A DNA stretch of 64,000 nucleotides from Amycolatopsis sp. GM8. Lineage in GTDB: Bacteria; Actinomycetota; Actinomycetes; Mycobacteriales; Pseudonocardiaceae. A program made the position numbers and the translations under genes. Positions 55,081 to 64,000 of the stretch are shown here, piece by piece; position 1 is the first letter of the stretch; each line of letters starts with the position of its first letter. The notes beneath the pieces were generated by a model. That model had not been told where the DNA came from, did no database searches, and saw nothing but the letters and a program-made list of their open reading frames with translations. The stretch is taken from assembly GCF_021653975.1 (NCBI RefSeq), contig NZ_JAJKFK010000003.1, positions 310,001-374,000 of the forward strand, in the 5' to 3' direction.

Positions 55081-56529
55081 TCAGCCGACGGCTCCTTCCA
55101 TCTGCAGTTCGATCAGGCGGTTGAGCTCGAGCGCGTACTCCATCGGCAGCTCGCGCGCGATGGGCTCGACGAACCCGCGGACCACCATCGCCATCGCCTC
55201 GTCCTCGGTGAGGCCGCGCGACATCAGGTAGAACAGCTGGTCCTCGCTCACCTTCGACACCGTCGCCTCGTGCCCCATGGACACGTCGTCGTTGCGGATG
55301 TCGACGTAGGGGTAGGTGTCCGAGCGCGAGATGTTGTCCACCAGCAGCGCGTCGCACTTCACCGTCGAGCGCGAGTGGTGCGCCCGCTTCGCGACCTTGA
55401 CCAGGCCGCGGTAGGAGGTGCGGCCGCCGCCGCGCGCCACCGACTTCGACACGATCGTCGAGGAGGTGTGCGGCGCCAGGTGCTCCATCTTCGCGCCCGC
55501 GTCCTGGTGCTGGCCCTCGCCCGCGAACGCGACCGACAGCACCTCGCCCTTGGCGTGCTCGCCCATCAGGAAGACCGACGGGTACTTCATGGTCACCTTG
55601 GAGCCGATGTTGCCGTCGATCCACTCCATCGTCGCGCCCTCTTCGCACTTGGCGCGCTTGGTGACCAGGTTGTAGACGTTGTTCGACCAGTTCTGGATCG
55701 TCGTGTAACGGCAGCGGCCGCCCTTCTTCACGATGATCTCCACGACCGCGGAGTGCAGCGAGTCCGACTTGTAGATCGGCGCGGTGCAGCCCTCGACGTA
55801 GTGCACGTAGGCGTTCTCGTCGACGATGATCAGGGTCCGCTCGAACTGGCCCATGTTCTCGGTGTTGATCCGGAAGTAGGCCTGCAGCGGGATGTCCACG
55901 TGCACGCCCGGCGGCACGTAGATGAACGAGCCGCCCGACCACACCGCGGTGTTCAGCGCGGAGAACTTGTTGTCCCCGGCGGGAATCACCGAGCCGAAGT
56001 GCTCGCGGAAGATCTCCGGGTGCTCCTTGAGCGCCGTGTCGGTGTCGAGGAACAGCACGCCCTGCGCCTCCAGGTCCTCACGGATCTGGTGGTAGACGAC
56101 CTCGGACTCGTACTGCGCGGCGACACCCGCGATGAGGCGCTGCTTCTCCGCCTCCGGGATGCCGAGCTTGTCGTAGGTGGTCTTGATGTCGTCGGGCAGA
56201 TCGTCCCAGCTCTCGGCCTGCTTCTCGGTCGAGCGGACGAAGTACTTGATGTTGTCGAAATCGATACCCGACAGGTCGGCGCCCCAGCTCGGCATCGGCT
56301 TGCGCTCGAAGAGCTTCAGCGCCTTCAGTCGCGCGTCGCGCATCCACTCCGGCTCGGACTTCTTGCCGGAGATGTCGGTGACGACATCCTCGTTCAGCCC
56401 GCGCCGGGCACTCGCACCCGCAGCGTCGGAGTCGGACCAGCCGAAGGCGTAGTTGCCCAGCGACGAGATGGTCTCTTCCTGGCTCAGCGGTGCGGTGGTG
56501 GTGTTGCGCTGCTCGGCAGCGGCAGTCAT
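55081..56529 (-). CDS. sufB: SufB Fe-S assembly scaffold subunit
   Basis: A 482-residue scaffold. [64 protein letters not shown] (the Cys of this segment is the sulfur-accepting residue) and [21 protein letters not shown] are clear. There is no intein, unlike some mycobacterial SufB. ATG 56529 has GGAGGAAG upstream and overlaps the sufR stop by ATGA. Confidence 0.95.
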   Translation of the reverse strand: MTAAAEQRNTTTAPLSQEETISSLGNYAFGWSDSDAAGASARRGLNEDVVTDISGKKSEPEWMRDARLKALKLFERKPMPSWGADLSGIDFDNIKYFVRSTEKQAESWDDLPDDIKTTYDKLGIPEAEKQRLIAGVAAQYESEVVYHQIREDLEAQGVLFLDTDTALKEHPEIFREHFGSVIPAGDNKFSALNTAVWSGGSFIYVPPGVHVDIPLQAYFRINTENMGQFERTLIIVDENAYVHYVEGCTAPIYKSDSLHSAVVEIIVKKGGRCRYTTIQNWSNNVYNLVTKRAKCEEGATMEWIDGNIGSKVTMKYPSVFLMGEHAKGEVLSVAFAGEGQHQDAGAKMEHLAPHTSSTIVSKSVARGGGRTSYRGLVKVAKRAHHSRSTVKCDALLVDNISRSDTYPYVDIRNDDVSMGHEATVSKVSEDQLFYLMSRGLTEDEAMAMVVRGFVEPIARELPMEYALELNRLIELQMEGAVG

Positions 56530-57278
56530 GCGCTTCCTCCATCCGGAGTTCGTGCTCGGTGTCCCTGCGGGCTTTCCGCCGGGACGTGTGTCGTGCACAC
56601 GGAGTCACCGCGTGCGATGGTCGCCAGGCGCTGCACGTGGGTACCGAGCAGCTCGGCGAATGCCTCGGTCTCCGCCTCGCACAGCTGCGGGAACTCAGCT
56701 GCGACGTGGGCGACCGGGCAGTGGTGCTGGCACAGCTGTTCACCGCTGCCGACCTGGCGGGTCGACGCAGCGTAACCCTCCCTGGTCAGCGCGGCCGCCA
56801 GGGCCTCGGCGCGCCGGGCCGGGTCGTCCGGCTCGGTCACCGCGGCCTCGTGCGGCCCGACCAGTGAGGCGACCCGGCGCCGCGCGAACGCGCGCACCGC
56901 GTCGTCGCCCGCGTGCTCGGCGAGGAACCGGATCGCGGACACCGCGAGGTCGTCGTAGGCGTGCCCGAACCGGGCCCGTCCCGCTTCGGTGAGCAGGAAG
57001 AGCTTGGCCGGACGGCCGCGCCCACGCGGGCCGCGCCGGGGCGCGTCCCTGGTCTCGGCCTCGCCGTCGGCCAGCATGGCGTCGAGGTGACGCCGTACCG
57101 CCGTGGGGCTGATGCCCAGCCGGTCCGCGACCACGACCGCGGTCACCGGGCCTTCTTCCAGCAGCAGCCGGGCCAGCTCGTGCCGGGTCCGGCCCTCCGA
57201 AGACAACACCGACAGCGCCTGGGCAGGCACGACGACACCGGGAGCGGTGGGCCCCTGAGGTGCGTCGCTGTTTTTCAC
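56526..57278 (-). CDS. sufR: SufR iron-sulfur-sensing repressor
   Basis: A 250-residue regulator. The N-terminal winged HTH ([40 protein letters not shown]) is ArsR/DeoR-like. The Fe-S ligands are in the C-terminal part: [21 protein letters not shown] and a later SVCTTHVP. It senses cluster status and represses suf. It is annotated from GTG 57278, but a SufR-type operator overlaps that codon, so translation may begin at GTG 57230. It is cotranscribed with sufB and divergent from mptB. Confidence 0.9.
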   Translation of the reverse strand: MKNSDAPQGPTAPGVVVPAQALSVLSSEGRTRHELARLLLEEGPVTAVVVADRLGISPTAVRRHLDAMLADGEAETRDAPRRGPRGRGRPAKLFLLTEAGRARFGHAYDDLAVSAIRFLAEHAGDDAVRAFARRRVASLVGPHEAAVTEPDDPARRAEALAAALTREGYAASTRQVGSGEQLCQHHCPVAHVAAEFPQLCEAETEAFAELLGTHVQRLATIARGDSVCTTHVPAESPQGHRARTPDGGSA

Positions 57279-57289
57279 AACATAAGTGT
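57275..57289. promoter_or_regulatory. SufR binding site
   Basis: TCACA-ACATA-AGTGT; on the minus strand ACACT-N5-TGTGA, the inverted repeat known for mycobacterial SufR. It overlaps the putative sufR start codon and lies ~105 bp before mptB. Confidence 0.75.
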
Positions 57290-57381
57290 GTCGTATTTCC
57301 CGCCAGGAGGCAAAGACAGATCATCCGCCAGTGACCGGGGTCACCTTGAACCGTCTTCACAACCTTGTTTCCCTGCGTCGC

Positions 57382-57387
57382 TACTCT
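57382..57387 (+). promoter_or_regulatory. -10 element of mptB (leaderless)
   Basis: TACTCT, 6 nt before the GTG at 57394, so the message probably starts at the codon. No clear -35 was seen. Confidence 0.5.
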
Positions 57388-57393
57388 CTAGCC

Positions 57394-59004
57394 GTGGTAG
57401 TTGGCGAGCCGGACACCGGGCAGCGGCCTGCCGCGTCGCCGGTGGGCACGCCGGGGGCCGCGCCGCTGGAGAAAGAGGAGCTGCGGGCACTCGACGTGAC
57501 CCGCCGTTTCGGCACGATCGGTGCGCTGTTCCTCGCGATCGGCTCGCTCGGCGCCGGGGCCGCGCCGGTGCTCAACCCGGTGCAGGATCTGCCGGTCCTG
57601 CGCCTGTTCCCGCGGATCCCGACCGTCTCGCTCGCCCTCGCCTTCACCGGCATCCTGATGCTCATCGTCGGCTGGCTGATGCTGGGCCGCTTCGCCCGCC
57701 CCGGCCGCGAACGCGTGCTGACCAGCGCGCAGGTCATCCGGACGCTCGTGATGTGGCTGGTGCCGCTGATGTTCGTCCCGCCGATGTTCTCCCGCGACGT
57801 CTACAGCTACCTCGCGCAGAGCGAGATCGTGCACCGCGGGATGGACCCGTACGCGCTGGGCCCGGCGCAGGCGCTGGGCGTCGGCGACCCGCTGACCAGC
57901 GGCGTGCCCAACATCTGGCGGGACACCCCGGCCCCGTACGGGCCGCTGTTCCTCCGGCTGGGCAGCTGGATCGCGGGCCTGGTCGGCGAGAACGTGGTCG
58001 TCGGGGTCTTGTTGCAGCGCGCGCTGGCGCTCGTCGGCGTGGTGCTGATCATCTGGGCGCTGCCGCGGCTGGCCCGGCGGTTCGGGGTCGAGCCCGCGAC
58101 CGCGCTGTGGCTCGGCGCCGCCAACCCGCTCGTGCTGTTCCACCTCGTCGCGGGCGCGCACAACGACGCGCTGGGCATCGGGCTCATGATGGCCGGCCTC
58201 GAGCTGGGCGTGCGCAAGCTGCCGGTACGCGTCGCCGGTGACACCGTTCCCCCGCTGGCCCGGGGCGAGCTGCCGTTCATCATCCTCGGCGCCGCGGTGA
58301 TCACGCTGGGCGCGATGGTGAAGTTCAACGCGTTGTGGGCACTGGGTTTCTTCGGCGTGATGATCGCCCGGCGCTGGCACGGGCGGATCATCGACCTGGT
58401 GCGCGCGGCACTGCTGATGTTCGCCGTGGCCGCCGTCGTCACGGTCGCGGTGTGCCTGGGCACCGGGCTCGGTTTCGGCTGGGTGGGCGCGTTCTTCGGC
58501 ACCGCGGGCACGGTGTGGAGCTGGACGTCGCCGGTCACGGAGCTGGCGCAGCTGGGCGGGGTGCTGGGCATCGCGCTCGGTCTCGGCAACCACACCGCCT
58601 CGCTGGTGTCGATCCTCGGCACGGTCGGCTACATCGTCAGCGGCCTGATCACCATCAAGTTCCTGTGGGACTGCTTCCGCTGGCGCTACCGGCCGATGAT
58701 CGGGCTCGGGGTTTCGCTCGGGGTCACGGCCCTGCTGATGATCTCGCTGCAACCGTGGTACCTGCTGTGGGCGGTGATCCCGCTCGCCGCGTCCGCGGGC
58801 ACGTCGCGCTTCCGGAACGCGGCGACCATAGTCAGCGCCGTGATCTGCCTGCTGTACCCGCCCACGGGCAGCACCTTCGGCGGCCGCGCCTACGTCATCC
58901 CGCAGGCCTACGCGGCCGGCGTCGTCGTGGTCGTCCTCGCCCTGCTGGTGGTCCGGCGCTACGCGCCGATCCTCCTCCGGCGGGACGCGAGGCCGGTTGC
59001 CTAG
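57394..59004 (+). CDS. mptB: MptB, polyprenol-phosphomannose alpha-1,6-mannosyltransferase
   Basis: A 536-residue GT-C membrane protein with about 12 spans. The catalytic acid loop MFSRDVYSYLAQSEIVHRGMDPYALGP carries the Asp and a Tyr-rich segment; APYGPLF and AAGAHNDALGIGLMMAG-type motifs (here VAGAHNDALGIGL) follow. MptB extends the alpha-1,6-mannan core of lipomannan at the outer face using polyprenyl-phosphomannose. It is divergent from sufR as Rv1459c is from Rv1460. GTG 57394 appears leaderless. Confidence 0.92.
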   Translation: MVVGEPDTGQRPAASPVGTPGAAPLEKEELRALDVTRRFGTIGALFLAIGSLGAGAAPVLNPVQDLPVLRLFPRIPTVSLALAFTGILMLIVGWLMLGRFARPGRERVLTSAQVIRTLVMWLVPLMFVPPMFSRDVYSYLAQSEIVHRGMDPYALGPAQALGVGDPLTSGVPNIWRDTPAPYGPLFLRLGSWIAGLVGENVVVGVLLQRALALVGVVLIIWALPRLARRFGVEPATALWLGAANPLVLFHLVAGAHNDALGIGLMMAGLELGVRKLPVRVAGDTVPPLARGELPFIILGAAVITLGAMVKFNALWALGFFGVMIARRWHGRIIDLVRAALLMFAVAAVVTVAVCLGTGLGFGWVGAFFGTAGTVWSWTSPVTELAQLGGVLGIALGLGNHTASLVSILGTVGYIVSGLITIKFLWDCFRWRYRPMIGLGVSLGVTALLMISLQPWYLLWAVIPLAASAGTSRFRNAATIVSAVICLLYPPTGSTFGGRAYVIPQAYAAGVVVVVLALLVVRRYAPILLRRDARPVA

Positions 59005-59016
59005 GTTCTGTTTCAT

Positions 59017-59033
59017 AAGCGGCGGAGCCGCTT
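59017..59033 (+). terminator. Hairpin after mptB
   Basis: AAGCGGC-GGA-GCCGCTT, a 7-bp stem with a 3-nt loop, 13 bp after the mptB stop. No T-run follows. The surrounding 100 bp has other short GC-rich repeats. Confidence 0.45.
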
Positions 59034-59142
59034 GCGCCGCGCTGTCAGCTCGCACCGCCGCGGGTTCTCAGGGGCCGCCACCCGCACCGCAACGCAAGCC
59101 CATCAGAACCCTTCCCTGCTAGGAGTCGTAGTCTTGCGGGTT

Positions 59143-60065
<923 letters not shown>

Positions 60066-60069
<4 letters not shown>

Positions 60070-60851
60070 CGACGTTCGAACCGGGGACGTTCACGCCGAA
60101 GCCGGGCGCCGGGCGCCGGGGCCGGATGCTGCTGCAGCACGCGAAGGTCGAGACGAGCCTGACGCTGCGGCACGGCGAGCAGATCCTGCTGACCCTGCTG
60201 ATCCCGCTCGCGCTGCTGATCGGCCTGACGCTGCTGGACATCCTGCCCTCCGGCGACCTCGGCTCGGTGTCCAAAGTGGACTGGGTGACGCCGCGGATCT
60301 TCGCGCTCGCCGTGATGTCGTCCGCGTTCACCGGGCAGGCCATCGCGCTCGGCTTCGACCGGCGCTACGGGGTGCTCAAGCGGTTGTCCGCGACGGCGCT
60401 GCCGCGCTGGCTGCTGGTGGCCGGGCGGATCGTGGCCGCGCTCGTCGTGGTGCTGCTGCAGGTCGTGGTGCTGGGCCTGGTCGCCACGATCCTCGGCTGG
60501 TCGCCGTCCGGCGCCGGGCTCGCCGAAGCGGTGCTGCTGCTCGTGCTGGGCACGTTGAGCTTCGGCGCGCTGGGCGTGCTGCTCGGCGGTTCGCTGCGCG
60601 CCGAGGCGGTACTGGCGCTGGCGAACATCGTGTGGTTCGTGCTGCTGCTCGCGGGCGGGATCCTGCTCGCGCCGACCGCGATGCCAGCTGGCGCCGCGGC
60701 CGTCGTGGAACTGCTGCCCTCGGGCGCGCTGGCCGAAGGCCTGCGTGAGGCGCTGGTCAACGGGACACTCGCCTGGAAACCGGTCGTCGTGCTCATCGGC
60801 TGGGGGCTGGTCGCGGGCGGTATCGCGACCCGCACGACCCGGCTCACCTGA
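60066..60851 (+). CDS. ABC transporter permease (Rv1457c-like)
   Basis: A 261-residue ABC-2 type permease with six spans (about 40-60, 80-100, 115-140, 150-170, 180-200, 235-255). FDRRYGVLKRLSATALPRW is the conserved coupling segment. Paired with the ATPase by ATGA overlap. It exports an unknown substrate; the position next to mptB and ctaA is conserved in actinobacteria. Confidence 0.88.
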
Positions 60852-60868
60852 GGCGGCCCCTTGTCCAC

Positions 60869-60882
60869 GGGACCTAAGTCCC
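60869..60882. promoter_or_regulatory. Near-consensus DosR box in the ctaA promoter
   Basis: GGGACCTAAGTCCC: 13 of 14 positions fit the mycobacterial DosR consensus GGGACTWWAGTCCC. It covers -31 to -18 relative to the predicted ctaA start, between -35 and -10, where a bound regulator would be expected to block polymerase. Confidence 0.62.
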
Positions 60883-60887
60883 GCGCC

Positions 60888-60893
60888 TATTCT
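60888..60893 (+). promoter_or_regulatory. -10 element of ctaA (leaderless)
   Basis: TATTCT, exactly 6 nt before the GTG at 60900. Good match to the actinobacterial TANNNT and leaderless spacing. Confidence 0.6.
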
Positions 60894-60899
60894 CGGCTC

Positions 60900-61874
60900 G
60901 TGTCTCTGAACTCGCTCGTCGCCCGGCTGCCCTATCCCTCGCGCAGTGTGCAGAAGGCCGTGGGGATCGCCGCGGTCGTCGCGCAGGCGGGCATCGGCGT
61001 CACCGGGTCGGTCGTGCGGGTCACCGGCTCCGGCCTCGGCTGCGCCACCTGGCCACAGTGCCAGCCGGGCAGCATGGTCCCGGTGTCGCACGACGAGCTG
61101 CACGCGGTCACGCAGTGGATCGAGTTCAGCAACCGGCTACTCACCGGCGTCGTCATCGCCGTCGCCGCGATCGCGGTGATCACGGCCTGGCGCGTGCACG
61201 TCGACCACCCCCGCAAGCGGCTCCTCGCGCTGGCCTGGACGATGCCGGGCGGGGTCGTGCTGCAGGCCGTCGTCGGCGGGATGACGGTGCTGGCGAAGCT
61301 CGAGTGGTGGACGGTCGCGATCCATTTCCTCGTCTCCACTCCCCTGGTCTGGCTGGCCGTCCTGCTGCTGCACGGTTTCGTCGAAGGCGACGAGCCGCCG
61401 CGCTGGCTCGTGCCGCCGCTCGCGCGCACGCTGCTGGTGGTTCTCACCGTCGCGATGTGGGCGGTCCTCGTCGCCGGGACCACGGTCACCGGCGCCGGCC
61501 CGCACGGTGGCGACCCGGAAACCCACCGGCTCGACGCGCCGATCGAGACGCTCGCCCGCGTCCACAGTGGACTGCTCGTGGTCTACCTACTGGTGCTCGC
61601 CGTGGTCGGCCTGACCCTGTTGCGCGCGGGTGCGCCGAAACGACTGTGGCGGCGGTACGGCCTCGTCTGGCTGGTCGCGGTCGCGCAGGGCATCCTCGGG
61701 CTCGTGCAGTACGCGCTGGGGGTGCCGGAGGCGCTCGTTTCGTTGCACGTACTCGGTTCGGCACTGGTCATCATCTCGACGGCCGCGCTATGGTGCGGTG
61801 CCCGTGATCGGGGTGCTCCCGTGCCGCGGGCGAACTCCCCGGAACAGGCCGGCGAACTGACGGCTGCCGGGTGA
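60900..61874 (+). CDS. ctaA: CtaA, heme A synthase
   Basis: A 324-residue, eight-span membrane enzyme. VTGSGLGCATWPQCQPG (conserved Cys pair), TQWIEFSNRLLTG (His-less in this segment, with Glu), AIHFLVSTPLVW, THRLDAPIETLARVHSG and VSLHVLGSALV carry heme-ligand histidines. It oxidises the methyl group of heme O to heme A for the aa3 oxidase. It matches Rv1456c, 48 bp after the ABC permease. A DosR-type box lies in its promoter. Confidence 0.92.
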   Translation: MSLNSLVARLPYPSRSVQKAVGIAAVVAQAGIGVTGSVVRVTGSGLGCATWPQCQPGSMVPVSHDELHAVTQWIEFSNRLLTGVVIAVAAIAVITAWRVHVDHPRKRLLALAWTMPGGVVLQAVVGGMTVLAKLEWWTVAIHFLVSTPLVWLAVLLLHGFVEGDEPPRWLVPPLARTLLVVLTVAMWAVLVAGTTVTGAGPHGGDPETHRLDAPIETLARVHSGLLVVYLLVLAVVGLTLLRAGAPKRLWRRYGLVWLVAVAQGILGLVQYALGVPEALVSLHVLGSALVIISTAALWCGARDRGAPVPRANSPEQAGELTAAG

Positions 61875-62010
61875 GACGACTCGACTACCAGAGGTCACCC
61901 TGCCGTAATGCCTCGGCGGCCCGTTCGCTAGAACCGGACACTAGGCTCGGCGGCAGCAGGGGCGGATTTTCCGCTTTCCGCCCAGGAACCGGAGTGAGGT
62001 CACCGCACGC

Positions 62011-62946
62011 ATGAGTGCCACCGATATCCAGACCGGCGCGAAACCGCTGATCTCGCACAGCCGGGGTACCGGCCAGATGATCGTGCTCAAGACGTTCCTG
62101 CTGGTCCCGTTCGCCGCACTGATCGCCGCGTTGCCGCTGGCCTGGGGCTGGGGGCTGAACTGGATCGACCTGACGCTGGCGGCGGTGTTCTACGTGCTGG
62201 GGACGCTCGGGGTGACCGTGGGGTACCACCGCTACTTCACGCACGGCGCGTTCAAGGCGGCCCGGCCGCTGCGGGTCGCGCTGGCGATCGCCGGCAGCAT
62301 GGCCGTGCAGGGCTCGGTGATCTTCTGGGTGGCGAGCCACCGCCGGCACCACGCGTTCGCCGACCGCGAGGGCGACCCGCACTCGCCGTGGCTGTTCGGC
62401 ACCTCGCCGGTGGCGTTGATGCGCGGGTTCTGGCACGCGCACATGGGCTGGATGTTCCAGCGTGAGGTCACCAACTACGACCGGTTCGCCCCGGATCTGG
62501 TGGCCGACAACGACCTGCGCGTGGTGAACCGCTTCTTCTGGCTGTGGATCACGCTCAGCCTGGTGCTGCCCGCGGCGCTCGGCGGGCTGCTGAGCTGGTC
62601 GTGGTGGGGCGCGGTGACCGCGTTCTTCTGGGCCGGGCTGGTGCGTATCGCGTTCCTGCACCACGTGACCTGGTCGGTGAACTCGATCTGCCACATGGTC
62701 GGCGACCGCCCGTTCGCGAGCCGCGACAAGGCCGCGAACTTCTGGCCGCTGGCGGTGCTGTCGATGGGTGAGTCGTGGCACAACTCGCACCACGCCGACC
62801 CGACCTGCGCCCGGCACGGCGTGCTGCGCGGCCAGGTCGACGTCTCGGCGCGGGTGATTTGGTTCTTCGAGAAGCTCCGCTGGGCCCGCGACGTCCGCTG
62901 GCCCAAGGCGGACCGCCTGGCCGCGAAGCGCGTCACGGCGGCCTGA
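62011..62946 (+). CDS. Membrane acyl-CoA desaturase (delta-9 type)
   Basis: A 311-residue membrane desaturase. The three histidine boxes are GYHRYFTH (HxxxxH), SHRRHHAF (HxxHH) and WHNSHHADP (HxxHH), with four membrane spans around them. It inserts a cis double bond in stearoyl- or palmitoyl-CoA using O2 and electrons from an oxidoreductase (DesA3 type). ATG 62011 has GGAGTGAGG upstream. No transport gene or regulator is adjacent. Confidence 0.92.
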   Translation: MSATDIQTGAKPLISHSRGTGQMIVLKTFLLVPFAALIAALPLAWGWGLNWIDLTLAAVFYVLGTLGVTVGYHRYFTHGAFKAARPLRVALAIAGSMAVQGSVIFWVASHRRHHAFADREGDPHSPWLFGTSPVALMRGFWHAHMGWMFQREVTNYDRFAPDLVADNDLRVVNRFFWLWITLSLVLPAALGGLLSWSWWGAVTAFFWAGLVRIAFLHHVTWSVNSICHMVGDRPFASRDKAANFWPLAVLSMGESWHNSHHADPTCARHGVLRGQVDVSARVIWFFEKLRWARDVRWPKADRLAAKRVTAA

Positions 62947-62976
62947 GTATGGGTGGGCGTCGTATGCTTGCTCGCG

Positions 62977-63401
62977 ATGACAGCGAGCCCTTACGACGCC
63001 CTTGACGGTCTCCGCGCGATGGCGGCGACGGGAGAACTCGCTCAGCTCTGTGCCCGGCATGGCCTGGACCTGCTCGTCGTGCACGGCAGCGCGGTGGATC
63101 CCGAGCCACTGCGACCGGCCCGGGATCTCGACCTCGCGTTCCGCGCACGGCCCGGCGCTCAGTCCGACGTGGTCGCGTTGACGAACGACCTCCTCGACGC
63201 GACCCGATTCGATGGTGTGGACCTGATGGACCTCGGACGGGCGGGACCGGTGGCCCGCGCGCGGCCCTGTCGCCCAGCTGCGTGGTCCTGTACGAAGCCT
63301 CGCCAGGGGTTTTCGCGAACGCGCAGATCGCGGCGATCACCATTGCGATGGAAACGCGGTGGCTTCGCCGACTGGATCTCCAGCTGATGGCGGAACGATG
63401 A
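62977..63401 (+). pseudogene. MNT-type nucleotidyltransferase antitoxin, frameshifted
   Basis: A MntA-like minimal nucleotidyltransferase broken by a 2-nt insertion. The first 94 codons read LLVVHGSAVDPEPLRPARDLDLAF (the GSx10DxD metal site), then the frame leaves the family at CGCGCGCG (63256-63263). In the -2-corrected frame the protein continues ALSPSCVVLYEASPGVFANAQ...ETRWLRRLDLQLMAER, ending at 63401 in ATGA overlap with the next gene. It may be natural slippage of a CG tract or a sequencing error. Confidence 0.7.
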
Positions 63402-63691
63402 GCCCTCGCGCGTTGGACGACGAGGTCGTCCGCAACAAACTCGACGCCATCGACCGCGCCTGTGCGACATTGGCGAAGGTCGGCCCCGTCGACGCGGCCC
63501 GGCTGGAGCAGGATCCACTGATCGCGGCGGCCGTGGAGCGCCATCGTGGCCGCGGCGGTTCCGATGGCGCTGGACGCCTACGCGGCGATGAGCCCTCGGC
63601 CGCATCCCGTCAGAAGAGCGCGACCGGGTTGACGGGTACGCCCGTCAACCCGTGGATGCGCGGTGGCGCGATGATCAACAGGAAGCTGTAG
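63398..63691 (+). pseudogene. HepT-like toxin, truncated remnant
   Basis: The first ~47 codons read RNKLDAIDRACATLAKVGPVDAARLEQDPLIAAAVER, the N-terminal helix pair of HepT RNase toxins. After this the sequence shows no family resemblance, and the Rx4-6H catalytic motif of intact HepT (~135-140 residues) is missing. The frame runs on to 63691 across the opposite gene. It starts by ATGA overlap with the frameshifted MNT gene, so the two were one toxin-antitoxin operon that has decayed. Confidence 0.6.
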
Positions 63692-64000
63692 CGGCCGAGT
63701 TCGGCGCAGACGGTGGCCAGGTCGTCGGCATCCACGCCGTCGACGAGGGGCATGCCCAGCCGCGGGAGGGCGACGCCGTGCATCGGGGACGGGGTGCCGG
63801 GGCGCAGCGGCGGGTGGGCGTCCGCGAGATCCCCGGCGTACACCGACACCCCGCGGTCGTGCATCCAGCGCACCGCGTCGAGGGTCATGCCGGGCATCGG
63901 GTTGCCGCGGTAGCGCGTGGCCACCCAGTCGAACCGGGCGACCAGCGCGTCACCGGACTCGACCCGCACGCCCTGCCGTTTCTCCGCCGCCTCCAGATCC
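63610..64000 (-). CDS. Cyclase-family (kynurenine formamidase-like) protein, 3' part (runs off right edge)
   Basis: The last ~130 residues of a metal-dependent cyclase-family hydrolase. GVRVESGDALVARFDW, MHDRGVSVYAGDLAD and the C-terminal SFLLIIAPPRIHGLTGVPVNPVALF match the family's later strands. The N-terminal HxGTHxDxPxH metal site lies beyond the edge. Members hydrolyse amides or lactone-like esters (formylkynurenine, isatin). The frame is open to the last base; a GTG at 63969 is internal, not the start. Confidence 0.72.
   Translation of the reverse strand, partial: DLEAAEKRQGVRVESGDALVARFDWVATRYRGNPMPGMTLDAVRWMHDRGVSVYAGDLADAHPPLRPGTPSPMHGVALPRLGMPLVDGVDADDLATVCAELGRYSFLLIIAPPRIHGLTGVPVNPVALF

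Noticed and set aside
63969-63969. GTG as start of the cyclase-family gene.
   Set aside because: The frame is open to the window edge, and the conserved metal-binding N-terminal region is missing, so this codon is internal.

Overview
The window is high-GC actinobacterial DNA with strong third-position G+C bias, frequent GTG/TTG starts, many 4-nt start/stop overlaps and several probably leaderless genes. Gene content points to a mycolata-related actinomycete, most likely Pseudonocardiaceae and Amycolatopsis-like. It includes a GlfT2-type galactofuranosyltransferase, mycothiol-type DinB proteins, MptB, a DosR/DosS pair, and the block ctaA-ABC-ABC-mptB-sufR-sufBDCSUT-(ABC-F + small HTH), which matches the Rv1456c-Rv1473A order of Mycobacterium. 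The genus call is inference from content, not a database result.

Layout. 1-0.4 kb: 5' end of a glfT2-like gene. 0.7-7.6 kb: a hypoxia/redox (DosR-type) island with a GAF-ANTAR protein, a DosS-like heme-sensor kinase, an Acg-like nitroreductase, a zinc alcohol dehydrogenase, DosR/DevR, an Rv1733c-like membrane protein and an SRPBCC-like protein. Its promoters carry GGGCC/GGGAC inverted repeats resembling DosR boxes. 7.6-12.9 kb: two MarR regulators with adjacent palindromes, membrane proteins (DUF4389, DUF5313, DUF998), a DinB-fold protein and an aldo/keto reductase. 12.9-35.0 kb: a large acyl-CoA catabolic region. It holds SDR and MaoC, then an APH kinase with an ACAD11-like dehydrogenase and a paired two-subunit acyl-CoA dehydrogenase, two SDRs, three TetR regulators, and a tightly overlapped operon (TIGR03084 protein, AtuA, acyl-CoA dehydrogenase, acyl-CoA carboxylase beta and alpha, acyl-CoA dehydrogenase, TetR, small Cys protein) divergent from an enoyl-CoA hydratase and a P450. 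A cytosine-deaminase/2OG-oxygenase pair sits inside it.

35.2-50.8 kb: a PAS-GGDEF-EAL protein with both active sites degenerate, an acetyltransferase, an LCP-family wall ligase, a hydrolase, a SIS protein, an ABC exporter, a polytopic glycosyltransferase-like protein, an HTH protein, an ABC-F ATPase with an upstream mini-ORF, a dGTPase, an EAL-CBS-GGDEF protein, a VapBC module and a secreted snapalysin-type protease. 50.9-57.3 kb: the sufR-B-D-C-S-U-T iron-sulfur operon with its own terminator and a SufR-type site. 57.4-62.9 kb: mptB, an ABC exporter pair, ctaA and a fatty-acid desaturase. The ctaA promoter carries the best DosR-like box in the window, which could tie the island at 1-7 kb to terminal-oxidase maturation. 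63.0-64.0 kb: a decayed MNT/HepT toxin-antitoxin pair and the 3' part of a cyclase-family gene.

Two families of intergenic repeats recur, mostly between convergent genes: a CGTGTTTGCC / GTCGGTGAGTT hairpin family (18.9 and 37.1 kb) and a 21-bp GYGAGTYSGACRCT tandem family (21.9 and 50.2 kb). No rRNA, tRNA, CRISPR array or insertion sequence was seen, and no gene-free gap exceeds 300 bases.
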